64,000 nucleotides of DNA from IGN2 sp964639955 (GTDB lineage: Bacteria > Bacteroidota > Ignavibacteria > Ignavibacteriales > Ignavibacteriaceae). The notes under the pieces are model-generated. The model had not been told where the DNA came from, searched no databases, and saw only the letters and a program-made list of their open reading frames with translations. The stretch spans positions 24,427 through 88,426 of the forward strand of contig CAZXGJ010000005.1 in NCBI GenBank assembly GCA_964639955.1, in the 5' to 3' direction. The position numbers were made by a program, and so were the translations under genes. The stretch's first letter is position 1. Each line of letters starts with the position of its first letter. Shown here piece after piece: positions 25,614 to 33,597 of this stretch.

Positions 25614-26441
25614 CTATTCTTTGATTAAATCCATTTTACTTTTGTCAATTTCGTTGTAATCCAGTTCGGAACCAAACATACTATGAGGTATAAGAAATAT
25701 TATAAACATTAATACTGATGCAAATACAATCCATTTTTTCGGATTTTTAAATTTGTAAATTGAGATCAATGCCAGTAGCCATCCGATAAAAGCAGCAAGA
25801 ATTTTATTATCCGTTAAATCGTGTCCGAATGGAATACCGGTCCAGAATTCGCCAAAGGCATAATATTGTGCAATAGGACCAAGAACAAATCCACCAACTA
25901 TAATAAAAATAAATGTGGCAATAGTAAGTGGTTTAAAATTCTTCCCGCTATTAAAAAACTCAAGTCCGGTTCTTGTTGAAAGAAGCATTGCTCCAAAGAT
26001 AAAAATTATATGAGGAATCAGAAACAGAACCGGAACATCGCCTTTGAACCTGATTACAACTACGCCTTCTTCAGGCAATGTAACAATCTGTTCATCTTTC
26101 TGAAGAATAATTTTGTAAATCAGTTTTCCTGCAGGCGGCTGATGAGGCAGATTAGCAGTAAGCTTTTCATTTTTTTTGCGCATTTCAACTGAAGTCCATT
26201 CATCATTTGTTTTAAATCTTTTCCAGTACAGCTCACCGCATATTGATTCATCTGAAGCAGAAATTTCAATCTGATGATCACCTTTTCCCCCATGAGTTCT
26301 ATCAAGTTTATATTCGATGAGTTCACCAACTAAAACAACCTCTCCGCTTACCGGGTAAGTTGGGCCCGTTATTCTTTGGTATGCTGCGGTAAGGATTGTA
26401 AGTACAAATGCAATAAGCCAGAGAATGATGGATTTCTTCAT
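25614..26441 (-). CDS. Membrane protein of unknown function
   Basis: Not recognised. The 275-residue protein has an N-terminal membrane anchor (IILWLIAFVLTILTAAY), an exported domain of about 110 residues with beta-strand character (VSGEVVLVGELIEYKLDRTHGG ... GKLIYKIILQKDEQIVTLPEEGVVVIRFKGD), and then four predicted membrane helices. The layout recalls a small Ig-like sensor fused to an integral membrane part. It abuts xseA (stop and start adjacent) and so is likely the first gene of the xse-dxs run; 53 bases separate it from the TonB receptor gene upstream. Confidence 0.6.
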   Translation of the reverse strand: MKKSIILWLIAFVLTILTAAYQRITGPTYPVSGEVVLVGELIEYKLDRTHGGKGDHQIEISASDESICGELYWKRFKTNDEWTSVEMRKKNEKLTANLPHQPPAGKLIYKIILQKDEQIVTLPEEGVVVIRFKGDVPVLFLIPHIIFIFGAMLLSTRTGLEFFNSGKNFKPLTIATFIFIIVGGFVLGPIAQYYAFGEFWTGIPFGHDLTDNKILAAFIGWLLALISIYKFKNPKKWIVFASVLMFIIFLIPHSMFGSELDYNEIDKSKMDLIKE

Positions 26442-26494
26442 TGGGAAAATTCTGCGAGAATTATTTTGAAATTTTTGCGAACGAAAGATAAAGA

Positions 26495-29026
26495 TTAAAA
26501 CCTCACACTAAAACCAAGTGTAGGAATTATCGGAAGCATTGTTGTTGTTTCCCTGCCGAGAGTGAGATCTTCATTTACATAATAATCGTAAGCGATTATA
26601 TTGGAGCGGTTGTAAACGTTTATAACATCAAGATAAAAAATCCAATCAAGATTCCACCAATCGGCAAATGCATTTATTCTGACATCCAAACGATGATAGA
26701 TCGGTTTGCGGGAGTTTAATTTCCTATCACCAAAATCCACGTCGTATATTACAGGATCTTCTTCACCCTGGTTAGTGCCGGTGTTTCTTGTTGCGATCAC
26801 CGGGGTTTCCGGTATTCCATCCAAATCCTGGTCTGTTAAAATGATCCTCGGTTTAACACCGCGGGGCTCGCTAATAGGAAATCCTGAACCGTACTGCCAT
26901 CTTATACCTGCTTCCAGCCAACTGCTGATAGTATAATTGAGAACAAGATTAAGTGTATGTCTCTGGTCAAATCTGAACGGGTATTCAATTCCGTTTTCAT
27001 ACCTGTGGGCAAAAGCAAGGGCATAGGAAATCCACCCGGAAAATCTGCTGCCTCTGATTACATTTTTCTTTGCAAGGAAAAATTCAAATCCATATGCTTC
27101 ACCAAAAGAGCTGTTAACCGGAATCTGTGTTAGAGAGTCTGCTTTTAAAATTGCAGGTAGTGTCCATCCGGAAGGAAATCTCTGGTCTTTACCGGGAATT
27201 GGTTCTGTATAAAAATTATTGCCCTGTACTACTTTTTGATCGTACAGATCTGAAAAGTCTTTATAATAGCTTTCAACCCTTGCACTCCATTCGGCAGAGA
27301 GCCATCTTTCAATTCCCAAAACATAATGAATAGCTTTCTCGGCAGCCAGCTGAATAGTGTATTTATCCGAAAGATCGTAAAGTACACCCTGGTCACGAAG
27401 CTTTTCATATCCCGGCGATTGATAATACATTCCCCATACGGCACGGATGGTAGTCAGATCATCAATGGCATAAGAAAAAGAAATACGTGGAGCGATGTAA
27501 GTTTTCTGCAGGATATTATAATAATCCAATCTTATGCTTGGCTGTAATGTAAACTGTTCTACAATTTTAAAATTATCCTGAATGTAGCCTCTGTACCTAT
27601 TATAATTTTTTACATCCTTAAGATTATCAAAGACAGCCCTGAACTGCGGATTGGCTGCAAAGATGGCACGCACCTGTTCATCAAACTCAAAATTAAAGTT
27701 GATTGTGGTTTCCATAAAATCTGCACCTATACCGGCTTCCAGGAAATGATCACCTAAAAAATAATTCAACTTATCATCAATTGAATATTTACGATAAAGG
27801 AAATCGCCGCTGAAGCCAAAACCCAGAAGGTATGGTGAAAGTGTATCAGGTATTGAATTTTCGAAGGCTCCTCTATTTAAGGATGGATCGAGAATCTGGG
27901 AATCGAAATCAGTTGTTCCGTTATTTTTATACCAGGAGAAGATGAGCTTATTAAAAATCTTTTTGTTCGGTGCGAAGTGCCAGGCAGCAGCAAGCAGGTC
28001 ATTATTGGTTATATTATATACTCCAACACTGTCGGGTGTATTTCTTTCTTTTCCGCTTACGACATCAACTGCATCACGTGACCGGATTCCGCTTAATAAA
28101 AATTTATGCCCGCTGTAAGGACCAATCACAATCTTACCCTGAAGGTCGAAAAAATTAGGGAAGCTCGTGTTATCGTCAACCAGCCCGGCACTTTTAACAA
28201 ATGGTTCCATTATTAAATCATAGTAGGTTCTTCTTGTATTGAAAAGCCAGCTGCCCCTTAGGTTAAAAGGATTTTTACCTTCCAGCACAAGATTTGCGTC
28301 CACTATAGAAGCATTTAAACTGCCGGTGATATTTTTTGTTATGCTCCCTTCCCTGTTAGTAACATCAAGCACAGCAGAAAGCCGGTCGCCGTATTTTGCC
28401 GGAAATCCACCCGATATAAGATTTACATCATCAACTGCATCGGGATTGAACATGCTTACAACACTGTACAGACGGTATGGATTAAAAACTTCCACATCAT
28501 CAAGAATAATTAAATTCTGATCAGGGCCGCTGCCGCGAACAATTAACTGAGAGGAAAAATCATTTGGAGCCAACACACCGGGCAACGACTGCAGGGTTCT
28601 GAAAACATCTTCAACTGCACCGGGAAGTGTTTTTGCATCACGTGGATTTAAATCAATTAAACTTGTTCTTGTATCCCGCTGGGATTGACGATTTGCATCA
28701 GTCACTTCTATTGCTTCCAGCTCAATCGCTTTTACATCGAGTTCTACATTCAATTCAGTAATTTTATTTGAAAAAATTTCGATTTCAAAAGTCCTGGAAT
28801 CATAACCAACAGCACTGAACTTCACAATATAATTTCCGGCGGGGATGTTACTTATTTGATAACTGCCGTCAACTTCACTTGCAGCGCCGAAATTTGTACC
28901 GGGAATAACAATATTTACACCGGGTATTGATGAGTTTCCGTCAGTAACTTTGCCTGTAAGTTTTCCGGTTTGTGCCTGCACAGTCAGGAGAAGAAATGAG
29001 AAAAATATACAAATAAGAGATTTCAT
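26495..29026 (-). CDS. TonB-dependent receptor with carboxypeptidase-regulatory-like domain
   Basis: Outer-membrane active transporter, 843 residues. After a signal peptide (ICIFFSFLLLTVQAQ) comes an Ig-like CarboxypepD_reg domain (GKVTDGNSSIPGVNIVIPGTNFGAASEVDGSYQISNIPAGNYIV, about 25-105), a plug domain (LQSLPGVLAPNDFSSQLIVRGSGPDQNLIILDDVEVFNPYR...FPAKYGDRLSAVLDV) and a C-terminal beta-barrel ending in aromatic Phe (TLGFSVRF). The TonB box is not obvious. No SusD partner is next to it, so this is a stand-alone receptor and not a typical polysaccharide locus. The ligand is unknown. Confidence 0.92.
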   Translation of the reverse strand: MKSLICIFFSFLLLTVQAQTGKLTGKVTDGNSSIPGVNIVIPGTNFGAASEVDGSYQISNIPAGNYIVKFSAVGYDSRTFEIEIFSNKITELNVELDVKAIELEAIEVTDANRQSQRDTRTSLIDLNPRDAKTLPGAVEDVFRTLQSLPGVLAPNDFSSQLIVRGSGPDQNLIILDDVEVFNPYRLYSVVSMFNPDAVDDVNLISGGFPAKYGDRLSAVLDVTNREGSITKNITGSLNASIVDANLVLEGKNPFNLRGSWLFNTRRTYYDLIMEPFVKSAGLVDDNTSFPNFFDLQGKIVIGPYSGHKFLLSGIRSRDAVDVVSGKERNTPDSVGVYNITNNDLLAAAWHFAPNKKIFNKLIFSWYKNNGTTDFDSQILDPSLNRGAFENSIPDTLSPYLLGFGFSGDFLYRKYSIDDKLNYFLGDHFLEAGIGADFMETTINFNFEFDEQVRAIFAANPQFRAVFDNLKDVKNYNRYRGYIQDNFKIVEQFTLQPSIRLDYYNILQKTYIAPRISFSYAIDDLTTIRAVWGMYYQSPGYEKLRDQGVLYDLSDKYTIQLAAEKAIHYVLGIERWLSAEWSARVESYYKDFSDLYDQKVVQGNNFYTEPIPGKDQRFPSGWTLPAILKADSLTQIPVNSSFGEAYGFEFFLAKKNVIRGSRFSGWISYALAFAHRYENGIEYPFRFDQRHTLNLVLNYTISSWLEAGIRWQYGSGFPISEPRGVKPRIILTDQDLDGIPETPVIATRNTGTNQGEEDPVIYDVDFGDRKLNSRKPIYHRLDVRINAFADWWNLDWIFYLDVINVYNRSNIIAYDYYVNEDLTLGRETTTMLPIIPTLGFSVRF

Positions 29027-29099
29027 TGCTTGATAAATAAGAAATACGTTTTAATTAATCTATAACAAAAAAGAGTCCGTTATAATTTTCTTATTTATC

Positions 29100-29924
29100 C
29101 TAATCAAGGTATAATGAAAACAATGCAGAATATAATCCGATTGAGATTTCGTGAAAGTTTGTTCCGGTGCCGCCGAGTTTTATATTATACCTGTAGCGGG
29201 TGTATAGAGTAAAAGTATCTTTTATTGTAAACAAACCAGCAGAAATTTCCGGTGCGATACCATGATTCGAGCTGAAATTTGTATACAACGATAATCCCGG
29301 GGCGATGTATTCTGTGTGAGGAAGCTCAAATATTTTTTTATAACCCAAACGCAGATAATTCGGTTTTTCTGAGTTGAAGATGTGCGTGTACTCAATTGAG
29401 AAATAACCGGAAGGATAGTCTGAACCTTTTTTCCGTAAAGAGATAAATGGAATTTCCTTCGTCAGCCCAAAGTAACTTTCATTACCATCGAACACATAAT
29501 CCGGAAAAGGCAAAAGGAAAATAGCTCCTGCAAATAGACAAACTGTAAGAAAATCAGATCCACCCTCAAGTTTCGGCTCATAAGGAAGGTCAAAATCGAA
29601 AACTTCGCTTGTATCGATTCTTCCATCAGCAGTTTCAGTAATTATAATAAACTCAACTATGTTATCGCTGAATGAAAGGTTATCTATCTCAATTTCTGCT
29701 ATATGCAAGTCCGTAAGTTCTGAAGCAATATCGAATTGGTATTCCTGCTCCAGTGCAACTTTGGATCTGGCTACTTCACTTGTGTAAAAAGAAAGCTTAA
29801 ACTTATGCGGGATTTCGCGCGTGCAGTAAGCATCGATTAAATATAACTCGATAGAATCTGATTGACCAAAGATACAGGATGGAAGAAACAACACAGCAAT
29901 AATGAAATTTTTCAAGAACCTCAT
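29100..29924 (-). CDS. Exported protein of unknown function
   Basis: I do not recognise it. It has a signal peptide (FIIAVLFLPSCIFGQSD), an N-terminal beta-rich region (IELYLIDAYCTREIPHKFKLSFYTSEVARSKV), one central hydrophobic stretch (FLTVCLFAGAIFLLPFPDYVF), and a C-terminal half rich in alternating aromatic strands (YFSIEYTHIFNSEKPNYLRLGYKKIF, ISIGLYSALFSLYLD) as in small outer-membrane barrels. It is upstream of, and in the same direction as, the TonB receptor (73-base gap), so a role in the same envelope function is possible. Confidence 0.5.
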   Translation of the reverse strand: MRFLKNFIIAVLFLPSCIFGQSDSIELYLIDAYCTREIPHKFKLSFYTSEVARSKVALEQEYQFDIASELTDLHIAEIEIDNLSFSDNIVEFIIITETADGRIDTSEVFDFDLPYEPKLEGGSDFLTVCLFAGAIFLLPFPDYVFDGNESYFGLTKEIPFISLRKKGSDYPSGYFSIEYTHIFNSEKPNYLRLGYKKIFELPHTEYIAPGLSLYTNFSSNHGIAPEISAGLFTIKDTFTLYTRYRYNIKLGGTGTNFHEISIGLYSALFSLYLD

Positions 29925-29979
29925 TCATATTTCCTAATATTAAAGAATTATTAAAACAAAGTTAGAAAATGATTTGAAC

Positions 29980-31113
29980 TTATCTCAATGCTTTTTCTAT
30001 ATCTTGAATGAGATCTTCAACATCTTCAATCCCAACTGAAAAGCGAACAAGTGCATCTGTGAATCCGTACTTTTCTCTCTCCTCTTTCGGAACAGAAGCA
30101 TGTGTCATTGAAGCAGGATGACAAATAAGACTTTCAACTCCGCCAAGACTTTCAGCGAGTGTGAAAATCTTCACATTGTTTAAAACCTTTTTTGCTTTTT
30201 CAATTGAACCAAAATCAGCTGAAACCATCCCACCAAAACCACGCATTTGTTTCTTTGCAAGCTCGTGTTGCGGATGATCTTTCAATCCCGGGTAAATTAC
30301 TTTTTTTGCTGCACCAGATTTGGAAAGAAATTCTGCAAATACTTTGGCGTTTTCTTCATGCTGTTTCATTCTCACTGCAAGTGTTTTAGTTGAACGAAGA
30401 ACCAACCAGCAATCAAATGGTGATGGAACTCCGCCAGCAGCATTTTGAATGTATCGCAATCTCTCATGATATTTTTCGTTGCTTGTTACGAGAATCCCAC
30501 CAACCATATCGCTGTGACCGTTCAGATATTTTGTTGTTGAATGAAGAACGATATCTATCCCCAATTCCAATGGATTCTGAAAATAAGGACTCATAAAAGT
30601 ATTGTCGCAAACAGTGATGAGATTATTCTTCTTTGCAATGTCTGAAACTGCTTTTAAATCAGTAAGAATTAACATCGGATTTGTCGGAGTTTCAACAAAA
30701 ATCATCTTAGTGTTTTTTCTTATTGCATTTTCGATGTTTGATGGATTGCTTGTATCAACCCAGGAATATTCAAGTCCATAGTTAGTCATATTTAACTCAT
30801 AAAGACGGTAAGTTCCACCGTAAACATTGCTGGAAATAATTATATGATCACCGGCTTTAACAAGACTCATCAATGCGTGAGTTGCGGCAAGCCCCGATGC
30901 GAAAGCAATCCCGTATTTCCCTTTTTCGAGAGTTGCAATGTTTTTTTCCAACGCTTGCCGTGTAAGATTGTGAGTTCTGCCGTACTCATAGCCGGTACTT
31001 TTCCCCAACTCGTGCTGAGCATAAGTTGATGTTAAATACAACGGAGTAATTACAGCTCCGGTTGTAGGATCAGGAACTTGCCCTGCGTGAATTGCGTCTG
31101 TTGAAAAGCCCAT
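29980..31113 (-). CDS. Cystathionine gamma-lyase/gamma-synthase family PLP enzyme
   Basis: Member of the Cys/Met metabolism PLP family; with the neighbouring beta-synthase it most likely cleaves cystathionine to cysteine (reverse transsulfuration). The PLP-binding Lys is in HSTTKYLNGHSDMVGG; other marks are YEYGRTHNLTRQALEKNIATLE, FASGLAATHALM and the C-terminal SLGGVESLICHPASMTHA. I choose the start MGFSTDAIHAGQ at 31111-31113, preceded by AAGGAAT. The open frame extends 24 codons upstream through a palindromic repeat and those codons are not part of the family. Lyase versus synthase cannot be decided by eye; the context favours lyase. Confidence 0.88.
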   Translation of the reverse strand: MGFSTDAIHAGQVPDPTTGAVITPLYLTSTYAQHELGKSTGYEYGRTHNLTRQALEKNIATLEKGKYGIAFASGLAATHALMSLVKAGDHIIISSNVYGGTYRLYELNMTNYGLEYSWVDTSNPSNIENAIRKNTKMIFVETPTNPMLILTDLKAVSDIAKKNNLITVCDNTFMSPYFQNPLELGIDIVLHSTTKYLNGHSDMVGGILVTSNEKYHERLRYIQNAAGGVPSPFDCWLVLRSTKTLAVRMKQHEENAKVFAEFLSKSGAAKKVIYPGLKDHPQHELAKKQMRGFGGMVSADFGSIEKAKKVLNNVKIFTLAESLGGVESLICHPASMTHASVPKEEREKYGFTDALVRFSVGIEDVEDLIQDIEKALR

Positions 31114-31135
31114 TTTTATTCCTTCTTTTGCTTTA

Positions 31136-31194
31136 CCCTGAACTTGTTTCAGGGTCTTATTAATTTTACAAAGATCCCGAAACAAGTTCGGGAT
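31136..31194. repeat. Pair of inverted REP-like hairpins between the two transsulfuration genes
   Basis: CCCTGAACTTGTTTCAGGG (31136-31154) and ATCCCGAAACAAGTTCGGGA (from 31174) are each hairpins, and the second is nearly the reverse complement of the first. They fill the gap between the gamma-lyase start and the beta-synthase stop. Such CCCGAAACAAGTTCGGG elements resemble dispersed REP/BIME-type repeats; they could also act as weak transcription or mRNA-processing barriers inside the operon. Confidence 0.75.
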
Positions 31195-31200
31195 GATAAT

Positions 31201-32565
31201 TTATTTACTATCCAAATTAATTAAATCATACCTTGTTATTATATCAGTAACCAGCCCAAAATCGCTGACAAGAATCGCCGCATTTTCTTTGAGAAGATTT
31301 TTTACTTCCGATATTTCTGTCTTCGCATCAAGTATCGGGAAACTTTCTTCCATCACTTCTTTGATAAGTGAATTGAAAAGAGTTGGATCATCAACCAGCT
31401 TTGAGAGCAGCCGACCTTCCCTGATTGCACCAATGGATTGTTTTCCTCTCAGCACAGGAATTTGTGTGTAACCTGTTTTGGTGATTAGTTCAAGAACATC
31501 TTTCACTTTGTCATCTTCTTTAACTGCAACAATTTCTTCAATACCGAGAGACTTTTTCCTATCGGAGATATCACGAAGTGTTCTAACTTCTGTATCGAGC
31601 ATGCGATTAAGTTTAAGCCAATCTTCGTTGTGAACTTTGGAAAGATATCTTTCTCCGGTATCACAGACAATGAAAACGATGACATCATCTTTACTGCAAT
31701 GTTTTGCAACTTCAAGTGCAACGTGAACAATCGTTCCGGTGCTTCCACCACAAAAAATTCCTTCTTCTTTTGTTAATCTTCTTGCTGCAGCGAATGAATC
31801 TTTATCACTTATGTTTATAATTTTATCAATGTACTGGAAGTGCACATTTTCCGGTAAACAATCCTGCCCGATTCCTTCAACAAGATAAGGAGTTCCTTTA
31901 ATTATTTCTCCCGTCTCTTTGTAGTGCTTAAATATTGAACCAAGAGGATCTGCACCGATAACCTGTATGTTTGGATTTTTTTCTTTAAGAAATCTCCCTG
32001 TGCCGCTTATCGTTCCTCCTGTTCCGATACTTGAAACGAAGTGAGTTATTTTCCCATCCGTCTGTCTCCAGATTTCCGGTCCGGTTGTTTTATAATGAAT
32101 TTCCGGATTTGAAGGATTCGAATACTGGTATGCAAAAAATGAATTTGGAATTTCTTTGTGCAACCGCTTTGCAACATTCACATAATATTCCGGGTCATCA
32201 GGATCGACAAGATTTGAAACAACGATAACTTCCGCACCGAGTGCTTTGAGGTAATTAATTTTTTCCGCACTAACTTTTGATGTAACAACAAAAATACATT
32301 TGTATCCTTTTACTGCTGCTGTAATTGCCAAACCGATTCCCGTGTTGCCGCTTGTTGCTTCGATGATTGTTCCGCCGGAGTGCAAAACTCCTTTCTGTTC
32401 TGCATCTGCAATCATACTATAACCAATTCGGTCTTTTACACTTCCGCCCGGATTGGCAGATTCCAGCTTTGCAAAAATTTGCGGCTTTAATCCTTTATTT
32501 ATTTTGTTGAGCTTTATAAGCGGTGTATTGCCTATCTGTTCTATTATGCTGTTTTTGTATTCCAA
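31201..32565 (-). CDS. Cystathionine beta-synthase (PLP domain plus two CBS domains)
   Basis: The PLP enzyme (residues 1 to about 320) has the Schiff-base Lys44 in ESANPGGSVKDRIG, the substrate loop EATSGNTGIGLA and GTGGTISGTGRF. Two CBS domains follow (about 335-450; DDKVKDVLELITKTGYTQIPVLRGK and EISEVKNLLKENAAILVSDFGLV), which set it apart from plain cysteine synthase. It should make cystathionine from serine and homocysteine, feeding the lyase downstream. The start is TTG at 32563-32565, since a stop lies three codons upstream. A diverged copy of the first 42 codons sits 870 bases upstream (33310-33435). Confidence 0.9.
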   Translation of the reverse strand: MEYKNSIIEQIGNTPLIKLNKINKGLKPQIFAKLESANPGGSVKDRIGYSMIADAEQKGVLHSGGTIIEATSGNTGIGLAITAAVKGYKCIFVVTSKVSAEKINYLKALGAEVIVVSNLVDPDDPEYYVNVAKRLHKEIPNSFFAYQYSNPSNPEIHYKTTGPEIWRQTDGKITHFVSSIGTGGTISGTGRFLKEKNPNIQVIGADPLGSIFKHYKETGEIIKGTPYLVEGIGQDCLPENVHFQYIDKIINISDKDSFAAARRLTKEEGIFCGGSTGTIVHVALEVAKHCSKDDVIVFIVCDTGERYLSKVHNEDWLKLNRMLDTEVRTLRDISDRKKSLGIEEIVAVKEDDKVKDVLELITKTGYTQIPVLRGKQSIGAIREGRLLSKLVDDPTLFNSLIKEVMEESFPILDAKTEISEVKNLLKENAAILVSDFGLVTDIITRYDLINLDSK

Positions 32566-32769
32566 ATCTGTCTATATAATTTTAGTTTTTAAAAAATCGG
32601 TCAATAATAAGGAATTGATTGGAATGATGAAAGAATAAATCTTCTAACCCTAGACCAAACTCCGAATATCAATCCAATATTCTTTATTTACCCGGGGAAA
32701 TGAGTTATATTTATATTGAAATGGTCGAAGTCAATCATTATATTTTAACAGTAATTTAATTGTGAATGA

Positions 32770-33015
32770 ATGACAAAACCTGAAAAAATTATTGCGCGGG
32801 TACTTAGTGGTACATCTGATGCAAATATTGACTTTGAAGACTTGCGAAGATTACTTAATGAGCTGGGTTTTGAAGAAAGAATAAAAGGCAGTCATCATAT
32901 TTTTTGGAAAACAAATATTGTTGAGATTATCAATATTCAACCTAAGGGATCTAAAGCTAAACCATACCAGGTTTAGCAGGTGCGAAACCTAATATTAAAA
33001 TACAAACTAGGATAA
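32770..33015 (+). pseudogene. hicA: HicA-type toxin gene, truncated by an amber codon
   Basis: The frame starts with ATG at 32770 and reads TKPEKIIARVLSGTSDANIDFEDLRRLLNELGFEERIKGSHHIFWK, with the catalytic-His motif KGSHHIF intact, to a TAG at 32974-32976 (68 residues). In the same frame it continues QVRNLILKYKLG to TAA at 33013, which restores the normal HicA tail KPYQV-K-QVRNLI with the stop at the expected Lys position (AAG to TAG). Loss of the last helix should weaken or kill the toxin. Together with the following hicB it forms a second HicAB pair. A sequencing error would be an alternative explanation. Confidence 0.85.
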
Positions 33016-33022
33016 TTAATAA

Positions 33023-33232
33023 GTGAGTAAGTATGAAATAATTATTTACTGGAGCGAGGAAGATCAGGCATATATCGCAGAAATTCCTGAACTTCCTGGA
33101 TGTTCTGCAGATGGTGCAACATATTCAGATGCATTAAAAAATGTTGAAGTTAGCGCACAGGAGTGGATTGAAACAGCTAAAAAGTTAGGACGTGAAATTC
33201 CAAAACCAAAGGGTCGACTTCACTACGCTTAG
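33023..33232 (+). CDS. hicB: HicB-type antitoxin
   Basis: 69-residue HicB-like protein: KYEIIIYWSEEDQAYIAEIPELPGCSADGATYSDALKNVEVSAQEWIETAKKLGREIPKPKG, the partial RNase H fold used to block HicA. No DNA-binding extension is present. The start is GTG, 8 bases after the stop of the full-length hicA frame, so the pair was a normal toxin-antitoxin operon before the amber mutation. It stands at the left edge of an accessory region with a restriction-modification enzyme. Confidence 0.87.
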   Translation: MSKYEIIIYWSEEDQAYIAEIPELPGCSADGATYSDALKNVEVSAQEWIETAKKLGREIPKPKGRLHYA

Positions 33233-33309
33233 TTTTCTAAGACCCCATCCAAAATTTTTTTCTATAATGACGGAATCCTACGCGACAACCTATTTAACTT
33301 ATCATTATA

Positions 33310-33435
33310 CTTCCACCCGGGTTGGCTGATTGCAGCTTTGCAAAAATTTGCGGCTTTAATCCTTTGTTTATTTTGTTGAGCTTAATTAAAGGGGTATTAC
33401 CTATTTGTTCTATTATGCTGTTTTTGTATTCCAAA
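33310..33435 (-). pseudogene. Relic of the beta-synthase gene 5' end
   Basis: On the minus strand, from TTG at 33433-33435, this encodes 42 residues that begin MEYKNSIIEQIGNTPLIKL and end FAKLQSANPGGS, almost identical to the start of the intact beta-synthase (31201-32565; Glu35 is Gln here). About 116 of 128 bases match by hand count, and weaker similarity runs on some 60 bases upstream of the start. The frame stops being homologous at 33309. The hicAB pair lies between the relic and the intact gene, which are in the same orientation. Confidence 0.92.
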
Positions 33436-33597
33436 TCAATTTACTCATTTTAAAAAAAGTTGGGGCAATTTTAAGCATTTGGAATGATTGATAAAAGTGA
33501 AAAGATTTATAAGTGATTGAATTAACATTTATTGATGGTAAAATGTTATTTAGTTAGTTTTGCCAGAGCATAATTTAACCAGATATATTCAATACGC

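Noticed and set aside
31114..31185. N-terminal extension of the gamma-lyase-type enzyme
   Set aside because: The extra 24 codons run into a palindromic repeat and precede a good ribosome binding site; the family starts at MGFSTDAIHAG.
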